Assembly (NCBI GenBank): GCA_938036545.1
Contig: CALHQJ010000021.1
Location: forward strand, 1 to 34,792
DNA: 34,792 bases
From: an uncultured Clostridium sp.
GTDB taxonomy: Bacteria; Bacillota; Clostridia; Lachnospirales; Lachnospiraceae
Direction: 5' to 3'
Below, piece after piece: positions 14,437-21,747 of this stretch. The position numbers and the translations under genes were made by a program. Under the pieces are notes generated by a model, which was given only the letters and a program-made list of their open reading frames with translations, was not told the DNA's origin and ran no database searches. Every line of letters begins with the position of its first letter. Positions within the stretch are counted from its first letter, which is position 1.

Positions 14437-15618
14437 ATGGAATACCAATCATTTTTAATTAAGTATGCCGAGATCGGCATTAAAGGCAAAAACAGGTATC
14501 TGTTTGAAGATGCACTGGTAAAGCAGATTAATCACGCTTTAAAAAGTGTAGACGGTGGATTTTTGGTGACCAAAGAAGCGGGCCGGATTTACGCCCAGGC
14601 TTCTAAGCCCTTTGATTTTGATGAAGCCGTTGAAGCATTAAAGAAAGTATTTGGAATTGCGGCAATCTGTCCTATGGTGCAGATTGAAGACAGGGGATTT
14701 GAAGATTTAAAAGAGCAGGTTAAAGAATACATTGATCAGGTTTACCCAGATAAGCATTTCACTTTTAAAGTAGCGGCAAGAAGAGCCAACAAGCACTACC
14801 CAATCAGTTCGGATCAGATCAATCGGGATTTGGGAGAGGTGATTTTAGAAACTTATCCGGAGACAAAGGTAGACGTACACAATCCAGATGTACTGTTAAG
14901 AGTGGAAGTGCGCCAGAAGGTCAATATTTTTTCTGAGACCATTCCAGGTCCTGGAGGAATGCCGGTAGGAACCAACGGCAAGGCTATGCTTTTGTTATCC
15001 GGTGGCATTGACAGTCCGGTAGCAGGCTATATGATTGCAAAACGGGGCGTCCGCTTAGAGGCTACTTATTTCCATGCGCCGCCATATACCAGCGACAGGG
15101 CAAAACAGAAGGTAGTGGATTTGGCAAAGCAGGTTGCGAAGTATGCAGGCCCGATTCCGCTCCACATTGTAAACTTTACAGATATTCAGTTGTATATCTA
15201 CGATCAGTGTCCCCATGAGGAACTGACCATTATTATGCGCCGTTACATGATGCGGATTGCAGAACGGATTGCTCAGGCCAATAACTGCCACGGATTGATT
15301 ACCGGCGAAAGCATTGGACAGGTGGCTTCCCAGACCATGCAGTCCCTGGCAGCTACAGATGATGCATGTACCATTCCGGTATTCCGTCCGGTAATCGGAT
15401 TTGACAAACAGGAAATCGTGGATGTGGCAGAAAAGATCGGCACCTTTGAGACGTCGATTCAGCCATATGAAGACTGCTGTACCATCTTTGTGGCAAAGCA
15501 TCCGGTAACCAAACCGAACCTGGGAATTATCCGTCGTTCCGAAGAAAATCTGGCAGAAAAAATTGATGAAATGGTAGAAACTGCCATTGAGACAGCAGAG
15601 ACTATCTGGTGCCGTTAA
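14437..15618 (+). CDS. thiI: tRNA 4-thiouridine synthase ThiI
   Basis: Protein of 393 aa that adenylates and thiolates U8 of tRNA. It has an N-terminal ferredoxin-like region, a THUMP domain (about 60-165) and a PP-loop ATP pyrophosphatase domain with SGGIDS (188-193). ITGESIGQVASQT follows, and then DCCTIFVAKHP. It ends near residue 393 without the C-terminal rhodanese domain found in enterobacterial ThiI, as is usual in Firmicutes. The neighbouring desulfurase must then pass sulfur directly. The ATG at 14437 is preceded by AGGAAGGA; a longer in-frame start overlapping the desulfurase lacks support. Confidence 0.95.
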   Translation: MEYQSFLIKYAEIGIKGKNRYLFEDALVKQINHALKSVDGGFLVTKEAGRIYAQASKPFDFDEAVEALKKVFGIAAICPMVQIEDRGFEDLKEQVKEYIDQVYPDKHFTFKVAARRANKHYPISSDQINRDLGEVILETYPETKVDVHNPDVLLRVEVRQKVNIFSETIPGPGGMPVGTNGKAMLLLSGGIDSPVAGYMIAKRGVRLEATYFHAPPYTSDRAKQKVVDLAKQVAKYAGPIPLHIVNFTDIQLYIYDQCPHEELTIIMRRYMMRIAERIAQANNCHGLITGESIGQVASQTMQSLAATDDACTIPVFRPVIGFDKQEIVDVAEKIGTFETSIQPYEDCCTIFVAKHPVTKPNLGIIRRSEENLAEKIDEMVETAIETAETIWCR

Positions 15619-15654
15619 GGGTTTCTGGCAGCTGAAACGGTTTCGTTCAGGTAA

Positions 15655-15690
15655 TGAAAAAGGGCTGCCGCAAAAGCGACAGCCCCTAAA
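15655..15690 (-). terminator. Terminator of the HPr-like gene
   Basis: On the minus strand GGGCTGTCGC (15685-15676), loop TTTT and GCGGCAGCCC (15671-15662) form a 10-bp stem with one wobble pair, followed by five T residues. It ends the minus-strand gene and may also stop thiI transcription from the other side, though the plus strand lacks a T-run. Confidence 0.8.
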
Positions 15691-15702
15691 TAATCTGTAA
15701 TA

Positions 15703-15936
15703 TTAATCAATGGTGTATGGAGACAGAGTGTTTAAAATCTCCTCGATGTTATTTTCCGTATGGATATTTAAGTCAATGGGTTTGGAAAGATCCAGGCTGA
15801 AAATACCCATGATGGATTTCGCATCAATAATATATCTGCCGGAAACTAAATCGAAATCCGCATCAAATTTTGCTAAATCGTTGACAAAAGATTTTACCTT
15901 ATCAATAGAGTTTAAAGAAATGTGAACTGTTCTCAT
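15703..15936 (-). CDS. HPr-like protein lacking the phosphorylatable histidine
   Basis: Protein of 77 aa with the length and fold pattern of the PTS phosphocarrier HPr. Alignment by eye to Bacillus HPr places KFDADFDL on YDADVNL and AKSIMGIFSLDLSKPIDL on LKSIMGVMSLGIAKGAEI. The regulatory serine site (S41, equivalent to Ser46) is kept. The active-site GIHARPA segment is replaced by NSIDKVKS, so His15 and Arg17 are gone. It cannot carry phosphate as HPr does; a regulatory or structural role is inferred. AAGGAGG precedes the ATG. It is a single-gene unit, antisense to its neighbours. Confidence 0.75.
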   Translation of the reverse strand: MRTVHISLNSIDKVKSFVNDLAKFDADFDLVSGRYIIDAKSIMGIFSLDLSKPIDLNIHTENNIEEILNTLSPYTID

Positions 15937-15997
15937 TGGAAGAATCCTCCTTGTATCTATGTATTATAGTATTTACTAACATAATTAGAAGCTTACT

Positions 15998-16029
15998 ATT
16001 ATACTACAAAGATACCAGACAAAAGTCAA
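15998..16029 (-). promoter_or_regulatory. Promoter of the HPr-like gene
   Basis: On the minus strand TTGACT (16029-16024) is followed after 17 bp by TAGTAT (16006-16001), or after 20 bp by an overlapping perfect TATAAT (16003-15998). A leader of about 50-60 nt would precede the AAGGAGG and ATG. A second TATAAT-like box lies closer to the gene near 15961-15968 but has no good -35. Confidence 0.5.
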
Positions 16030-16055
16030 TAGAAAGTTTGCATGAAAACAATACA

Positions 16056-16205
16056 GTAACAGTTCAGCCGTGCGAGGATTCAGACAGAAAAAGCGTTGAA
16101 AGCTTGTTTTCATAAGAATTTTTCTGTCTGAATCTTCATAGGGCGGACGCCCGACGCTTCTTGCACGCTGTAAGCGTACAAGAAGATGCATGGCTGAACT
16201 GTTAC
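16056..16205. repeat. 150-bp cloverleaf-like inverted-repeat element
   Basis: The ends GTAACAGTTCAGCC (16056-16069) and GGCTGAACTGTTAC (16192-16205) are a perfect 14-bp inverted repeat. Inside are three hairpins. The first is a perfect 16-bp pair at 16077-16092 and 16119-16134. The second is GGGC/GCCC at 16141-16152. The third is CTTCTTG/CAAGAAG enclosing ACGCT/AGCGT at 16157-16185. The whole can fold as a four-way junction. There is no open reading frame. The flanks carry AATACAG on both sides (16050-16056, 16208-16214), a possible but imperfectly placed target duplication. A MITE-like or REP-like palindromic element is the best reading. Confidence 0.65.
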
Positions 16206-16224
16206 AGAATACAGGAGACCTTTT

Positions 16225-17577
16225 ATGAAGACAGCAGCATTACACAATTTAGGATGCAAAGTAAATGCATATGAGACCGAGGCCATGCAGCAGCTTTTGG
16301 AAGCGGCCGGATACCGGATTGTAGACTTTAGCCAGAAAGCTGATATTTATATTATTAACACCTGCTCGGTAACGAATATTGCAGATAAAAAATCCCGCCA
16401 GATGCTTCATCGGGCAAAGAAACAGAATCCGGACAGCATTGTGGTTGCGGCAGGCTGCTATGTCCAGTCAGCAGAAGAACAGCTGAAACAGGATAACGCC
16501 GTGGATTTGATTATCGGCAACAATAAAAAGAAAGAACTGGTAACCATATTGGAAGAATATCTGGCTTCCAGGGACAGGGAGAAAAAGCAGTCCTATGTAA
16601 TCGACATTTCCAAAACCCGGGATTACGAGGATTTGCATATAGAGAAAATAGCAGACCACACAAGGGCGTTTTTAAAGGTACAGGACGGCTGTAACCAATT
16701 CTGCAGCTACTGTATTATTCCTTATACCAGGGGACGCATCCGCAGCCGCCGTCCTGAGGACGTGGTGCAGGAGACCCGCTGCCTGGTGGAAAAAGGCTAC
16801 AAGGAAATGGTTCTGACTGGGATTCATTTAAGCTCTTATGGAAAGGACTTTCCAGAAGAAGAGTATATGGGGCTTATTGATCTGATCCGTCAGATCCATG
16901 AAATTGACGGGGTAGAGAGGATTCGTTTAGGTTCCTTAGAACCTCGTATTGTGACGGAAGAATTTGCCGCCAGGCTGGCTTCTATGCCAAAGGTGTGCCC
17001 TCATTTCCACTTGTCATTGCAGAGCGGATCGGAGGCGACACTAAAGCGGATGAACCGTCATTATACTCCGGAGGAATATCTGGAAGGCTGCCGCCGTCTG
17101 CGGAGGGCTTTTGGAAATCCGGCTATTACTACAGACGTAATCGTAGGATTTCCTGGAGAGACAGAAGAAGAATTTGAAGAAACCAGAAAATTCCTGGAAA
17201 CCGTGGATTTTTATGAGATGCATATTTTCAAATATTCCAGAAGAGGCGGTACCCGCGCAGATCGGATGCCGGATCAGGTTCCGGAAGAAATTAAATCTTC
17301 CCGAAGCGAAATTTTGCTGGAGATGGAGAGAACCATGTCAGCCCGGTATCGGAGAAGTTTCCTGGGAAAAGAGTGCTGCATATTATTGGAAGAACCGGTT
17401 ACACTGGACGGAAAAGATTATTATACCGGCCATACGCCGGAATATGTCCGCATGGCAGTGCCGGTGGAAACGCTGGGTTCAGACAGATCCGGTTTAAAGG
17501 GGACGTTTGTCACAGGCATTGGAGCTGAGATGCTGAATGACGAGGTGGTTCTGCTTCAGGAAAAGTTAAGAAATTAA
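16225..17577 (+). CDS. mtaB: tRNA t6A37 methylthiotransferase MtaB
   Basis: Protein of 450 aa that converts t6A to ms2t6A at position 37 of ANN-decoding tRNAs. The N-terminal UPF0004 domain holds the first cluster cysteines C11, C47 and C78. The radical SAM domain has C156-x3-C160-x2-C163 in GCNQFCSYCIIPYTRGR. A TRAM domain (about 380-445) closes the protein. The start MKTAALHNLGCKVN and the spacing of cysteines fit MtaB rather than MiaB or RimO. CAGGAG precedes the ATG. The cloverleaf repeat ends 19 bp upstream, so the promoter must lie in or before that element. Confidence 0.93.
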   Translation: MKTAALHNLGCKVNAYETEAMQQLLEAAGYRIVDFSQKADIYIINTCSVTNIADKKSRQMLHRAKKQNPDSIVVAAGCYVQSAEEQLKQDNAVDLIIGNNKKKELVTILEEYLASRDREKKQSYVIDISKTRDYEDLHIEKIADHTRAFLKVQDGCNQFCSYCIIPYTRGRIRSRRPEDVVQETRCLVEKGYKEMVLTGIHLSSYGKDFPEEEYMGLIDLIRQIHEIDGVERIRLGSLEPRIVTEEFAARLASMPKVCPHFHLSLQSGSEATLKRMNRHYTPEEYLEGCRRLRRAFGNPAITTDVIVGFPGETEEEFEETRKFLETVDFYEMHIFKYSRRGGTRADRMPDQVPEEIKSSRSEILLEMERTMSARYRRSFLGKECCILLEEPVTLDGKDYYTGHTPEYVRMAVPVETLGSDRSGLKGTFVTGIGAEMLNDEVVLLQEKLRN

Positions 17578-17580
17578 AGG

Positions 17581-17609
17581 TTGCCGAAAAACGACTTTTG
17601 GTTTAGAAT
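17581..17609 (+). promoter_or_regulatory. Sigma-A promoter of ireB
   Basis: TTGCCG (17581-17586), a 17-bp spacer and TAGAAT (17604-17609) start a few bases after the mtaB stop and lie 33 bp before the ireB ATG. This makes ireB-ruvX-DUF1292 a unit that can be transcribed separately from mtaB. Confidence 0.6.
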
Positions 17610-17641
17610 AGAGAAGAATAGTGATTAAGGACGTGATAAAG

Positions 17642-17902
17642 ATGGGCGATATTCAAAATACTCAATATTTCAAAGCAATTCAGGAGACTCCGGTTGAAGT
17701 AAGCAGAGTCTTAAAAGACGTGTATATTGCCCTTACGGAGAAAGGGTACAACCCTGTCAACCAGATAGTCGGATACATTATGTCAGGAGATCCGACTTAC
17801 ATTACCAGCCACAAAGGCGCCAGAAGTTTAATTATGAAGGTAGAACGTGATGAGATTCTGGAAGAGCTGATGGCAGTTTATATTGAAACGAAACTCAGCT
17901 AG
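17642..17902 (+). CDS. ireB: IreB family regulatory phosphoprotein (UPF0297)
   Basis: Protein of 86 aa. In Enterococcus IreB is a substrate of the Ser/Thr kinase IreK and tunes cephalosporin tolerance; in other Firmicutes the role is poorly known. The family body is clear: VSRVLKDVYIALTEKGYNPVNQIVGYIMSGDPTYI, then HKGARSLI. The N-terminal NTQYF keeps a Thr near position 7, the region phosphorylated in Enterococcus. The ATG at 17642 suits the family; GTG codons at 17621 and 17633 are alternatives. It is part of the conserved ireB-ruvX-DUF1292 cluster, here split from ruvX by a structured 145-bp gap. Confidence 0.92.
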   Translation: MGDIQNTQYFKAIQETPVEVSRVLKDVYIALTEKGYNPVNQIVGYIMSGDPTYITSHKGARSLIMKVERDEILEELMAVYIETKLS

Positions 17903-17915
17903 TGCGGTAAAAACA

Positions 17916-18020
17916 GACAGGACATAAAGGTGTACTGCGAGAGGACGAAAAGTTGTCCTGTCGGGACGCCGGATATAACGCAGCAAAACAGTTGGTGATG
18001 AGCCGACTGATTTTGTTGTC
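17916..18020 (+). other. Structured intergenic RNA candidate between ireB and ruvX
   Basis: Two mutually exclusive folds are visible. Long-range GACAGGACA (17916-17924) can pair with TGTCCTGTC (17954-17962). Alternatively CTGCG (17935-17939) with CGCAG (17979-17983) encloses AGGAC/GTCCT and CGG-GACG-CCG hairpins. A further hairpin CAAAACAGTTGG/CCGACTGATTTTG (17984-18015), followed by TTGTCATTTTG, resembles a weak terminator. Alternative pairing followed by a terminator is the layout of an attenuator or riboswitch. No known aptamer was matched. Confidence 0.35.
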
Positions 18021-18047
18021 ATTTTGTCTGCGGAGAAAGAATAAAAT

Positions 18048-18515
18048 ATGAATATGATAAGAATTATGGGACTGGATTACGGCTCCAAAACCGTAGGCGT
18101 AGCAGTCAGCGACAGCCTTGGGATTACGGCCCAGGGAGTGGAAACGATTACGAGGACTGACGAAGGGAAGCTGCGCCGTACCCTGGCCAGGATTGAAGAA
18201 CTGTCTAAGGAATACGGAATCAGCCGTATTGTTTTAGGGTATCCTAAAAACATGAACAATTCTGCAGGGGAACGTGTAAAAAAGACGGAGGAATTTGCCG
18301 CCATGGTGGAACGGCGCACAGGGCTTCCCGTAGTTTTCTGGGACGAGCGCCTTTCTACTGTTTCTGCAGAGCGGGTATTGATAGAAAGCGGAGTACGCAG
18401 GGAGAACCGGAAAGCAGTAATAGACAAGATTGCGGCGGTATTTATCCTTCAGAACTATTTAGACTCCGGCGCAGCAGGTGAAGACAGCGCCGAGAACCAG
18501 ACGCAGGAGAATTAA
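18048..18515 (+). CDS. ruvX: Putative pre-16S rRNA nuclease / Holliday junction resolvase RuvX (YqgF)
   Basis: Protein of 155 aa with an RNase H-like fold. The catalytic acids sit in MGLDYGSKTVGVAVSD, WDERLST and DKIAAVFILQNYLD. The family is implicated in 16S rRNA 5'-end maturation and was earlier proposed as a Holliday junction resolvase. An ATG six bases further in is an alternative start. The next gene starts 1 bp after its stop. Confidence 0.95.
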   Translation: MNMIRIMGLDYGSKTVGVAVSDSLGITAQGVETITRTDEGKLRRTLARIEELSKEYGISRIVLGYPKNMNNSAGERVKKTEEFAAMVERRTGLPVVFWDERLSTVSAERVLIESGVRRENRKAVIDKIAAVFILQNYLDSGAAGEDSAENQTQEN

Positions 18516-18516
18516 T

Positions 18517-18792
18517 ATGAATAAAGACGGAATGATTTCCATGCTTACTGACGACGGAAGCATGGTAGATTTTTTTGTATTGGAAGAAACCAGAATTAAT
18601 GGAATAAATTACTTATTAGTCACAGACAGCGACGGGGAAGAGGATGGAGACTGTTATATTTTAAAGGATATCTCCAGGCCGGAGGACGCAGAAGCTGTTT
18701 ATGAATTTGTAGAAGATGATGGAGAATTGGATTATCTGTACCGGATTTTTTCGGAACTAGTGTCAGATATGGATATAGATTTAGAGCCCTAG
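18517..18792 (+). CDS. DUF1292 (UPF0473) protein
   Basis: Protein of 91 aa, very acidic, of the UPF0473/YrzB family of unknown function. Typical is the early MLTDDGSMVDFFVLEETR core followed by INYLLVTDSD and an acidic tail ending in SDMDIDLEP. GGAG lies 9 nt before the ATG. It follows ruvX without a gap, completing the Firmicute-specific trio with ireB. The conserved linkage suggests a shared process, but none is established. Confidence 0.9.
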   Translation: MNKDGMISMLTDDGSMVDFFVLEETRINGINYLLVTDSDGEEDGDCYILKDISRPEDAEAVYEFVEDDGELDYLYRIFSELVSDMDIDLEP

Positions 18793-18813
18793 AGCTTTGA
18801 AGGAGGTAATTGA

Positions 18814-20691
18814 TTGAAGACAGAACAGACAGTAAGTACAGAACGTGCAGGAGATGAAATAAAGGCTCCAAAACCAGTGAGAAGGAAAAATTATCACGCA
18901 GGCCGCAGCCACAGCTACGGAAATGAAACACGTGGAGCCAGAGAAGATGGCTTTCACACAACAGCAGAAAATCCCAGGGTTGTGCGGGGAGGCAGAAGAC
19001 CGGTCAGCAGAGTGAAGAGGGCAGCTGCTGAGAATCAGTCTGCTCCAAAGGTTAAGATTATTCCATTAGGCGGATTAGAACAGATCGGGATGAACATTAC
19101 CGCCTTTGAATGTGACGACAGCATTATTGTAGTAGACTGCGGACTGGCGTTTCCAAGCGACGACATGCTGGGCATTGATTTGGTAATTCCGGACGTAACC
19201 TATCTGGCCCAGAATATTGACAAAGTAAAGGGATTTGTAATTACCCACGGCCATGAGGACCATATCGGCGCCCTGCCTTATATTTTAAAACAGATTAATG
19301 TACCGGTTTACGGCACCAAGCTGACTATCGGACTGATTGACAATAAGCTGAAAGAACACGGTATGCTGAAAAACGTAAAGCGCAAGGTGATGAAGCATGG
19401 ACAGTCTGTGAATTTAGGCTGTTTCAGGGTGGAGTTTATCAAGACCAATCATAGTATTGCCGACGCATCTGCCCTGGCGATTTTCTCACCGGCAGGAGTG
19501 ATTCTTCATACCGGCGACTTTAAAATTGATTATACTCCCGTATTCGGCGATTCCATAGATTTACAGCGTTTGGCAGAACTGGGCAAAAAAGGCGTGTTAG
19601 CCCTGATGTGCGACAGCACCAATGCTATCCGCCCGGGCTTTACCATGTCAGAACGGACAGTGGGAAAGACCTTTGATTCTATTTTTTCCGACCACACCAG
19701 CAGCCGGATTATTGTAGCAACCTTTGCATCCAATGTAGACAGGGTGCAGCAGATCATTAATTCTGCTAATAAGTATAACCGGAAGGTAGTCATTGAAGGC
19801 CGAAGCATGGTTAATGTCATTACAACGGCAAGCGAACTGGGATACATTAACATTCCGGACGGAACTTTGATTGATATCGAACAGTTGAAAAATTATCCGG
19901 AGGAACAGACCGTACTGATTACCACAGGTAGCCAGGGCGAGTCTATGGCAGCATTGTCCAGGATGGCTTCTTCTCTTCACCGCAAGGTGTCTATTATGCC
20001 AGGAGATGTGGTGATTTTAAGCTCCACGCCGATTCCAGGCAATGAAAAGGCAGTGGCAAAGGTTATTAACGAACTGTCCATGAAGGGGGCAGAAGTGATT
20101 TTCCAGGATACCCATGTATCAGGGCATGCCTGCCAGGAGGAAATTAAGCTGTTATATTCCTTAATCCACCCCACCTATTCCATTCCGATTCATGGAGAGT
20201 ACCGTCACCGTATGGCTCAGGGCAGCCTGGCAGAATCCGTAGGGATTCCAAAGGAAAAGGTGATTATGATTAATTCCGGCGATGTGCTGGAACTGAATGA
20301 AGAAAGCTGCAGCGTAGTAGATCATGTGCCTGCAGGCGGCATTCTGGTAGACGGACTGGGCGTAGGAGATGTGGGCAACATTGTGCTTCGTGACAGACAG
20401 AATCTGGCTCAAAATGGCATTATTGTAGTGGTTCTTACATTAGAAAAGCACAGCAATCAGCTTCTCGCAGGGCCGGATATTGTATCCAGGGGATTTGTCT
20501 ATGTCCGTGAGTCAGAGGACTTGCTGGAAGAGGCTCAGACTGTGGTAGATGAGGCAGTTGCAGACTGCTTAAATCATCACATAGCAGACTGGGGCAAGAT
20601 TAAGACGGTTATCCGTGACTGCTTAAGCGACTTCTTATGGAAACGGATGAAGAGAAGCCCTATGATTCTGCCGATTATCATGGAAGTATAA
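18814..20691 (+). CDS. rnj: Ribonuclease J
   Basis: Protein of 625 aa, a metallo-beta-lactamase/beta-CASP nuclease with 5'-3' exonuclease and endonuclease activity in mRNA decay and rRNA processing. Residues 1 to about 78 are a basic, disordered extension (RKNYHAGRSHSYGNETRG). The catalytic domain begins at KIIPLGGLEQIGMNITAF. The zinc motif HGHEDHIGALPY is near 145, and later motifs are TGDFKID, CDSTNA, TTGSQGE and HVSGHA. The start is a TTG, chosen for a perfect AGGAGG 8 nt upstream. The N-terminal extension is longer than in Bacillus RNase J1 and may bind RNA or partners. Confidence 0.95.
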   Translation: MKTEQTVSTERAGDEIKAPKPVRRKNYHAGRSHSYGNETRGAREDGFHTTAENPRVVRGGRRPVSRVKRAAAENQSAPKVKIIPLGGLEQIGMNITAFECDDSIIVVDCGLAFPSDDMLGIDLVIPDVTYLAQNIDKVKGFVITHGHEDHIGALPYILKQINVPVYGTKLTIGLIDNKLKEHGMLKNVKRKVMKHGQSVNLGCFRVEFIKTNHSIADASALAIFSPAGVILHTGDFKIDYTPVFGDSIDLQRLAELGKKGVLALMCDSTNAIRPGFTMSERTVGKTFDSIFSDHTSSRIIVATFASNVDRVQQIINSANKYNRKVVIEGRSMVNVITTASELGYINIPDGTLIDIEQLKNYPEEQTVLITTGSQGESMAALSRMASSLHRKVSIMPGDVVILSSTPIPGNEKAVAKVINELSMKGAEVIFQDTHVSGHACQEEIKLLYSLIHPTYSIPIHGEYRHRMAQGSLAESVGIPKEKVIMINSGDVLELNEESCSVVDHVPAGGILVDGLGVGDVGNIVLRDRQNLAQNGIIVVVLTLEKHSNQLLAGPDIVSRGFVYVRESEDLLEEAQTVVDEAVADCLNHHIADWGKIKTVIRDCLSDFLWKRMKRSPMILPIIMEV

Positions 20692-20704
20692 AGAGGAATG
20701 CATT

Positions 20705-21097
20705 ATGAGCGAGACGACAAAAGATATTAACAAGGTAACGGGGGCCATTATTGGGATTTCTTTCCGGCTGATTATATACGCCATTGCCATTCTCCTGATT
20801 TACGAGGGAGCGGTAAAGGGGTATGAGTTTGGCCATGAAATCTTCTATGCTTCTTCGATGGAGGAAGCGCCAGGAAGAGATATGGAAATCAATGTGGAAG
20901 CCGGAACCTCGGTTTCTTCTGTGGGAAAAGAGCTGGAAAAGGATGGGTTGATTAACAACCGTTATTCCTTTATCATCCAGGCAATGGTCTATGAATATGA
21001 GATTCAGCCAGGAGTTTATACCCTGAATACATCCATGACCTCCAGAGAGATTTTGGATGTGTTAAGCACTGCTTCAGAATCAGAGGAAGAAACATGA
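20705..21097 (+). CDS. Short MltG/YceG-like membrane protein without catalytic domain
   Basis: Protein of 130 aa with a membrane helix at about 15-38, then a domain resembling the LysM-like N-terminal module of endolytic transglycosylase MltG. The marks are VEAGTSVSSVGKELEKDGLINNRYSFIIQAMVYE, then the repeat-like IQPGVYTLNTSMTSREILDVLS. MltG is usually 330-380 aa; the catalytic half is absent and the frame ends naturally in an acidic tail. It could be a regulator of peptidoglycan synthesis at the membrane. The stop overlaps the next start by 4 bp (ATGA). Confidence 0.75.
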   Translation: MSETTKDINKVTGAIIGISFRLIIYAIAILLIYEGAVKGYEFGHEIFYASSMEEAPGRDMEINVEAGTSVSSVGKELEKDGLINNRYSFIIQAMVYEYEIQPGVYTLNTSMTSREILDVLSTASESEEET

Positions 21098-21747
21098 CAG
21101 AGAGAGAACGAATTTCAGATTTTATCGTTTCGCTGGACAGAGGCCATGGAAGGCTTTGCGACCAGATTGCCCAAAAGGCCAGGGCTGAGGGAGTGCCTAT
21201 TATCCGGCCGGAAACAGCTTCGTTTTTGCAAACCATGACGGCGGCCATGGCGCCTAAAAATATTTTGGAAGTCGGGACGGCAGTGGGGTATTCCGCACTT
21301 TTGATGGCTCAGGCCATGCCGGAGGACTGCCATATTACAACCATAGAAAAGTATGAAAAAAGGATTCCCCAGGCCAGGGAGAATTTCCAGCTGGCAGGGA
21401 TGGAAGAAAAAATCACTCTGCTGGAAGGAGATGCCGGTCAGATTCTGGCAGAACTTTCAGGGACGTTTCAGCTGATTTTCATGGATGCGGCAAAGGGGCA
21501 GTATATTCACTGGCTTCCTGATGTGCTGCGTCTCCTGTCTCCGGGAGGAATGTTGATTTCTGATAACGTCCTTCAGGACAACACCATTTTGGAGTCCCGA
21601 TTTGCCATTGAACGGCGGGACAGAACCATACACAGCAGGATGAGGGAATACCTGTATCAGTTAAAAAACCATACCGAGCTGCTTACATCCATTGTCCCTA
21701 TAGGCGATGGGGTGACAATCAGCATAAAAAATAAAGGAACAATATGA
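21094..21747 (+). CDS. trmR: SAM-dependent O-methyltransferase, likely TrmR
   Basis: Protein of 217 aa of the class I methyltransferase family 3. Seen: ILEVGTAVGYSALLMAQAM (motif I), TIEKYEKRI, LLEGDAGQIL, IFMDAAKGQY with the metal-binding Asp, and LISDNVLQD. In Bacillus TrmR (YrrM) methylates 5-hydroxyuridine at the wobble position of tRNA to 5-methoxyuridine and is encoded next to U32 hydroxylases. The next gene here is a U32 protein overlapping by 4 bp, which favours TrmR over a catechol or generic O-methyltransferase. That specificity is inference from context. Confidence 0.85.
   Translation: MTERERISDFIVSLDRGHGRLCDQIAQKARAEGVPIIRPETASFLQTMTAAMAPKNILEVGTAVGYSALLMAQAMPEDCHITTIEKYEKRIPQARENFQLAGMEEKITLLEGDAGQILAELSGTFQLIFMDAAKGQYIHWLPDVLRLLSPGGMLISDNVLQDNTILESRFAIERRDRTIHSRMREYLYQLKNHTELLTSIVPIGDGVTISIKNKGTI

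Noticed and set aside
17940..18003. Hammerhead ribozyme between ireB and ruvX (GAAA, GTC and TGATGAG occur in order)
   Set aside because: The core lacks the required C before TGATGAG, and stems I and III cannot be paired.
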